A stretch of DNA of 64,000 bases from Cornus controversa (Eukaryota > Streptophyta > Magnoliopsida > Cornales > Cornaceae). The notes under the pieces are model-generated. The model saw nothing but the letters and a program-made list of their open reading frames with translations. It ran no database searches and was not told where the DNA came from. The position numbers and the translations under genes are program-made. Below are positions 59,101-64,000 of the stretch, one piece after another (the first letter of the stretch is position 1; every line of letters begins with the position of its first letter). The stretch spans positions 44,726,336 to 44,790,335 of the forward strand of contig CM048849.1 of assembly GCA_026545225.1 (NCBI GenBank), in the 5' to 3' direction.

Positions 59101-62100
59101 CCAGATGTGTGCTAAACGTGGAAAAAAAGTGTGGTCCACCATGTCTTGCTCCATCAGGACTACACTATGCAACCAAAGGTTCCCACATAGGCTATAGCCA
59201 ACAATAGAAGCAAAATAAATAAATAAATAACCAAATTAAAATCCGAGAATTATACTACCGATAGACCCCTATGGTTCTGCTCAATAATTCTCAGTGTAGT
59301 CATTCTAGGCAACATCTATAGAGAAGTAGCACCAGAATGCTTTGCTTGCTTTCTCTAGGCGCAGTAATGATGCTCCTGTGTTATGCTATTCAAATCTAAA
59401 AATGAAATGTGGAACTTGATGAAGAGGACAATGTTTCAGCATGCAGAAGATGCATTGTTCCTGTAAAACAAAGCTACACGATCAAACAACAGTAAAAGTG
59501 GACATAATTACCAAGTTCTTGCTTAGGACAGCCAGCTCAACATTTGATATCAAGGCCTACAATTAAGAAACAGTTGTGAAACATATCATCAATTTACTGT
59601 TTATCTTAATCATAGAAAATCGCAAAGTAAATGCCCATTACAGAAAACTTTTAAAAATAAAAATAAAAACATTTAAAAAAACAATAAGCCACATGAACCC
59701 AAGAATCTCAAGTAAAGGCAAGAAAATGGTAAGATAAAGCAAAAGGGATAATTATATTTCTGAAATTCAATGTTTACTAAGAAAATAATGGTTCCAAATA
59801 AATTTCTGAAAATTCAATGGCTAAGAGATGGAAATAAATGGTTATTTTCAATTTAGACTTTTCCATTAATACCTTATGTGCAATATTCTATCTCATGGAC
59901 TTATAATAATTTCTCTACAGAAAATCTCATCACTTTATTAATTTGCAAAGGCTGATTCTAAAACTCGAACCCACACCACTGCAGGGGACAGATGAGCACT
60001 TGACTATCACGCGAGGTCTGACCTCAAGCATATGTTGTTTTATAGGAATTTTTTTATAGCATATGCAAGTTTTAATAAGGCCGTTGGACCATATAACATT
60101 CTGATAGAGGCTTGGAGAATTTTAGGAAAGGTAGGCATTGAATGGTTAACAAAGTTGTTTAACAAAATTTTAAGAGAAGAAAAGATGCCAAGTGAGTGGA
60201 GGAAAAGCACAATCGTACCAATTTATGAAAATAAAGGGGATATACAAAATTGTGAAAATTATAGAGGTATTAAGTTAATAAATCATACAATTAAATTATG
60301 GGAAAGAATAATAGAGCAAAGATTAAGGAAAGAAACATCCATATCTGATCCTAATTCGGATTTATGCCAAGTAGATCCACAATGGAAGCCATGTACTTAA
60401 TGAGACAACTTATAGGAGAATATAGGAGGAAACAAAAAGACTTGTATATGGCTTTCATAGACTTAGAGATGGCATGTGATAGAGTACCAAGGGATATAAT
60501 TTGGTGGGCTCTTATAAATCTTATTCAGGACATGTACAGTGGAACATTTACTAGAGTTACCACTACATGTAGGGAAACTAGTGACTTCCCTATAAAGTTG
60601 GTGTTGAGTCCAAACCTATTTGCGATCGTATTAGACGAAATAACGAAAGATAATCAAGAAATCATCCCATGGTGTATGTTATTTGCGGATGACAGTCTTA
60701 ATAGATACTTCTAAGGAAGCCTTAGCAACAAAATTAGAAATATGGAGAAAGGCATTGGAATCAAGGGGCCTAAGAATTAGTAAAACTAAAACAAAGTATA
60801 TGGAAAGTAAATTTGATAAAGTAGAAAACGATGACAATATAAGCATTACACTTCAAGACCAAAGAATTACTCAAAACACTATTTCCAGTACCTAGGATCA
60901 ATATTACAAAAAGATGGGAGATAGATGGTGATGTAGTAAGTAGGATTGGGGCTGGGTGGACAAAATAGAGGAAAGCTAGTGGTATCCTTTGTGATAAACG
61001 AACACCAAATAAACTAAAAGGAAAATTTTACAGAACGGTTATTCAGCCAACAATATTGTATGGAGCGGAGTGTTGAGCATTGAAAAAGACATAATTACAA
61101 CGCATTAATGTAGTGAAAATGAGGATGCTACGTTGGATGATAGGAATCACTAAAACAAATAAGATAAATAACGAACGTGAAAGGGGAACATTAGGTATAG
61201 TGCCTATAAATATAAAATTACAGAAAGTAGACTTAGGTGGAATGCTAATATTCAACGTAGACCCGATGATGCACCTATTAAAAGAGGAAGAGTTGTTTGT
61301 CTAGAAGGTAAAACACAAAGAGGCCGACCAAAGCTTATTGGGATGAAGTAATTAAAACGAATTTAAAATTTTAAATTTAAGAGAAGACATGGTGTATAAT
61401 AGAAACGAATGGAAAAAGACAATTCATGTGGCTGACCCCATCCATATGGGATAAAGGCAAGGATGATAATGATACAAGCATGCATTGTTTTAAGATTGTT
61501 CGGTGTTGCATGAAATGTCATTTCTCTAGTTAGTATACATATATTCTATCCAAGTTTGTTTACTTTGTATCTACTAGAGTTACTATTACTAATTATATCC
61601 CACCATATGTCTCAGCACAAATTTTTACAATTTACAAAAAGAAATACAAAAAAAGAGAACATAGTATACTATTGCTTACATAAATTATCTTTTTGCATCT
61701 TTTTCTTTCCTTTTCTTTTCCTAAGTTCATTTTTTCTTTTGTCAAACAACCAAAAAGAGCCAAATTTGTAATAATGTATCCGTTAATAAAGACACAAGCA
61801 ATTTGAATTGGAATGAGACATGTTACACAGCTCTGTTGGCTTCAGACTAGGGCGCAAAACAATCATAATGGTAGTAAATCCGCATAAATCCAGATCTACA
61901 TCCAACTCCAACTTGGATCAGAAATAAGATTAGATCTGCTTCATACATGGACTCCTGATTTTAGTACAAAACCTCAACTAAGATCCACAAGGACCATTGA
62001 TGGCATTCAAATCAATCTCCTATCTGACATTTCATGTCTTACAAACTAACTTGAATCCCATTACCAGGACCCACACCTTGTGTATATTAACTAAAAGCGG

Positions 62101-62262
62101 ATCTGAGCAAATGAGCTCCACTCTTGTCTTGGGTTAGGCAGGTTACCAATAAAATAAGAGGTAGATAGATGAGAATATGCAACACATATTGTAAACAAGT
62201 GACCTTTCTGATACGTTCCTCTTCGACTTGATCAAGATGTTGTAACAAGTTCTCCAAAGTAC
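54035..62262 (-). CDS. Unidentified conserved-looking plant protein, C-terminal four exons
   Basis: Four minus-strand exons with GT-AG borders join without breaking frame: 62,204-62,262, 59,512-59,556, 58,487-58,561 and 54,035-54,154 (stop TAA at 54,035-54,037). They read TLENLLQHLDQVEEERIRK, ALISNVELAVLSKNL, ALLRSDLPFYMVPFSTDD...KKPE and DNGEKFTSLLTAMSAYAEGF...SYLWQKLEAQ, 98 residues plus the end of one codon. The last three junctions are phase 0. The segment is predicted to be mostly helical, with a likely coiled-coil start (LLQHLDQVEEERIRK), and has no membrane segment. The first of these exons begins in phase 1, so at least one exon lies upstream, probably beyond the right edge. I do not recognise the family. 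Introns carry two RTE LINE pieces, a SINE and a MULE. Exon calls are strong because four independent joins agree; function is unknown. Confidence 0.75.
54586..54707 (+). mobile_element. tRNA-derived SINE (122 bp)
   Basis: Pol III box A TGGCCTAGTGG (54,597-54,607) and box B GGTTCAAGTC (54,643-54,652) are at normal spacing. The 3' end is a TTTTTTGTCAG-like stretch and an A-rich tail (aataaataaataaaaaa). The 9-bp flanks TCTAGCAAG (54,577-54,585 and 54,708-54,716) match perfectly. It lies just outside the last exon of the unidentified gene. Confidence 0.9.
55281..56846. mobile_element. Non-autonomous Mutator-like element (about 1.57 kb), GGGTAAATTAC family, possible gene capture
   Basis: Both ends begin GGGTAAATTACACTTA and carry further inverted blocks (TTAGGGTTTATTACA, TACCTCCCCTCTAGT). 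The flanks AAAGGAAAA (55,272-55,280) and CAAGGAAAA (56,847-56,855) match at 8 of 9. The interior has CT (56,091-56,120) and GA tracts, an alternating purine-pyrimidine (AC/GC) run at 55,840-55,895, and open frames at 55,812-56,066 (minus) and 56,413-56,643 (plus) without known domains. There is no transposase. It has the same terminal family as the element at 3122-3996. Confidence 0.8.
56856..57190. other. Intron sequence, nothing recognised
   Basis: AT-rich DNA between the MULE and the RTE fragment. Its right part may already be decayed RTE. Confidence 0.35.
57200..57895 (+). mobile_element. RTE-type LINE, 3' part
   Basis: The frame at 57,247-57,546 encodes FRYLGSIIQKDGEIDGDI, RIGAGWTKWRQASGILC and SILYGVKCWALKK, followed after stops by REKLGVTPIGEKI, KRGRPKIAWDEVI and HVADPIHMG, all typical of the C-terminal part of RTE LINEs. 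It ends in a (GAT)n repeat at about 57,873-57,891, as RTE elements do. It is 5'-truncated and inactive. Confidence 0.88.
57896..58486. other. Intron sequence, nothing recognised
   Basis: No element end or RNA was recognised here. Confidence 0.4.
58562..59511. other. Intron sequence, nothing recognised
   Basis: Contains A/T-rich runs only. The small frames here carry no known domain. Confidence 0.4.
60030..61475 (+). mobile_element. RTE-type LINE: reverse transcriptase and 3' end
   Basis: In shifting plus frames: GPYNILIEAWRILG, WLTKLFNKILREEKMPSEWR, YENKGDIQNCENYRGI (60,032-60,400), then LYMAFIDLEMACDRVPRD, FAIVLDEITKDNQ and the catalytic MLFADD near 60,690, then LEIWRKALESRGLRISKTKT, and the C-terminal IGITKTNK and HVADPIHMG. 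The end is a short GAT-like repeat at about 61,458-61,473. At least four frame changes or stops make it inactive. The N-terminal endonuclease is missing. Confidence 0.9.
61476..62203. other. Intron sequence, nothing recognised
   Basis: Contains T-rich and A-rich runs near 61,640-61,745 and no recognised feature. Confidence 0.4.
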
Positions 62263-64000
62263 CTATCCAATAGAGTAGAGTACCAAGTTAGCAAACTAAC
62301 AATTACACTCTGGAATAGAAGGAAAAATAAGTACAAAAAAGCGGCAATCCTGTCTCCCCCAAACATTTTCAGAAAGCATTTAATGCATTCACACTTCAGT
62401 AAAAAGTATAAATTTCTGAAACTTGACACTTCCAAAACTTCACACTTAATCTGTACATGAAAATAGAAAAGAATAATTGGAAAAATTTACAGCACTATAA
62501 GTTCACCATTCAAGCGGACATCTACTGCTGGGGACACAAAAAGCAAAGGATGGGCGTTTTTCTTGGGAGAAAGGGAGTAAATCATTGAAAAAGAACGAAT
62601 AAGAATAAAGGGAGTAAATCATTGAAAAAAACGAATAAGAATACAAGCAAATGACAGATTGTAATATGCTCCTCAAATGATGGACGTCTTGAGCATGCTC
62701 AAAAAATGATTTGACTTCTTGACTTCAAAAAGTAGCACTCACAATTTTTGACTTAATAGCAAGGCAAGATTTTTTAATGAGGATACACTTAAAATTCTTA
62801 GAAAGCAAATTCACCCATCCTAGACTTGAAAGCTAGAATTAGTTGATGAAAATTTCTAAAATGATCATTGCTGGGATGAAGTCTCTACTTACTCTGCTCC
62901 CTTACCTCTCACAACGATGTCATGTTCTTAGTTCATGTTAATGCAAGTGTCAAGGTTCAGATCATCTCGGGAACTTCTTATTGGAAATCAATAGACCAAC
63001 AAAGTTTCTTGAAAAGCACAAAATGAGCAAATATTGATGTTGCTTAACAAATGGATTAGAAAACAGAAAAGCAAATAGGCTATCCTAGTAAGATCGGTTT
63101 CATGCCCTTAGTCACATAATTCGCTCAACAAGGGATCCGCTATGGCGGAACACGCACTGATCCACGATATAGATCAGGTACCCCTCAAATCCGTGGATCA
63201 AGTTTTCATAGTTTGTGGGTTCAGGATGTTATGGTTAATTCGCTGCTTTTCACGTGCACAGGCTTTGGACCTTGATTTTAGGTGCATTCAAGCTCTGTAC
63301 AATTACTGATTTTGTCATAAAATATGCAAAAGTGAAGGGTACAAAGCTTGAACCCAAGACCCGATGGGTGTAAATATTGACTGTCGACCATTAAACTATT
63401 TCTTTTTTAATGTTTAAACCCGTAGTCATTAATCTATTTAAACACTAGATTCAATATGTCAACCCAATAACAAATCAAAATATAGATGCATTATATATAT
63501 ATATATATAGACATTGTGGACAAAACTTAATTGTAATAAATTAATATGATAACATGCTATTTGGCATAAAAATATAGAAGTTCAACATTCAGACGCTCTA
63601 AAGGTGCTCCCGCTCTCAAGAAATCTTAAACTTTTGTTGCTATCGATTTTGCTCTGCTCTCGTGTTATGTGTGACTTTGTTCATGACCTATTACCCCCTT
63701 ATAAAGTTTCCTTTCTGACCACAAGCCTTCTGCTTCAACTCGATTCCTGCATAGTTGTCCCTTTCTAGGTGGGGGGATCTCCTAAAACAAGATATGCTCA
63801 CAATCAGTCATCTCACTGGTAGAAAAGGAACTGATTCCAAATGCTTCGATGAAGCAGAAGTGTACGTGTAGGCGTGCTGGTTTTCAAAGCAATTCTTTTT
63901 AGATTTCAATTAAGTTGTTCCATTAAGATAATGTTCTCCCACCATTTCGTTAATAAAATCCCTTCAACACAGAAAATAAAGCATATGAGCATGTTTACTT
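62263..64000. other. Probable upstream intron(s) of the unidentified gene; 37-bp tandem repeat
   Basis: 'aagggagtaaatcattgaaa' starts at 62,571 and again at 62,608. A (TA)n run is at 63,493-63,509. I could not find a further exon ending in phase 1, so the preceding exon is probably beyond 64,000. A short 'gggttcaagc' on the minus strand at about 63,345 resembles a box B, but no box A partner is convincing. Confidence 0.4.

Noticed and set aside
59940-60025. tRNA-like stretch on minus (gtgggttcgagtttta with an upstream box A-like motif)
   Set aside because: Box A is weak, there is no tail or duplication, and it cannot be folded into a tRNA; at best a decayed SINE.
1-64000. CRISPR arrays, operons, ribosome binding sites, riboswitches, rRNA or tRNA genes
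   Set aside because: The window is plant nuclear DNA; the tandem repeats present lack spacer structure, and no intact tRNA or rRNA was seen.

Overview
This window is nuclear DNA from a flowering plant, probably a dicot. The signs are low GC, spliced genes with GT-AG introns, a class IV-type plant chitinase, tRNA-iMet-primed Copia elements, L1 and RTE LINEs, hAT and Mutator-like elements and a caulimovirid fragment. I cannot name the species. All well-supported host genes are on the minus strand.

Layout. 0.1-0.6 kb: end of a leftward Gypsy-type LTR element. 0.9-1.8 kb: four exons of an RPA1-like protein. 2.5-4.0 kb: AT-rich tandem repeat and a 9-bp-TSD Mutator-like (MULE) element. 4.0-17.2 kb: 'copy A', a damaged second copy of DNA that is also found at 23.5-39.3 kb ('copy B'). 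Copy A holds a broken piece of the last DPH2 exon, LINE pieces, a hAT element, two MULE MITEs and a nearly complete 4.95-kb Copia element nested inside one MITE. 17.7-18.8 kb: an intact two-exon GH19 chitinase lying between the copies. 23.5-43.6 kb: the functional-looking DPH2 gene, ten exons over 16 kb (503 aa), its introns filled by an L1 LINE split by a hAT element, a second hAT, and a Copia remnant split by a MULE. A caulimovirid fragment lies just beyond its 3' end. 46.4-51.3 kb: SRP14, four exons (123 aa), whose first coding exon is only the ATG. 54.0-62.3 kb: the last four exons of an unidentified gene that enters from beyond the right edge, with two RTE LINE pieces, a MULE and a tRNA-type SINE in or beside its introns.

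DPH2 (diphthamide synthesis on translation factor eEF2) and SRP14 (Alu domain of the signal recognition particle) are both housekeeping genes of protein synthesis, but nothing suggests they are co-regulated. The chitinase is a secreted defence or cell-wall enzyme. I reconstructed the DPH2, SRP14 and chitinase models by hand from splice consensus and codon phase, and every junction keeps frame.

The most informative structure is the direct segmental duplication. Comparing the copies shows empty target sites that order the insertions: hAT first, then the duplication, then the MULE MITEs in copy A, then Copia inside one MITE. I found no convincing new molecular system.
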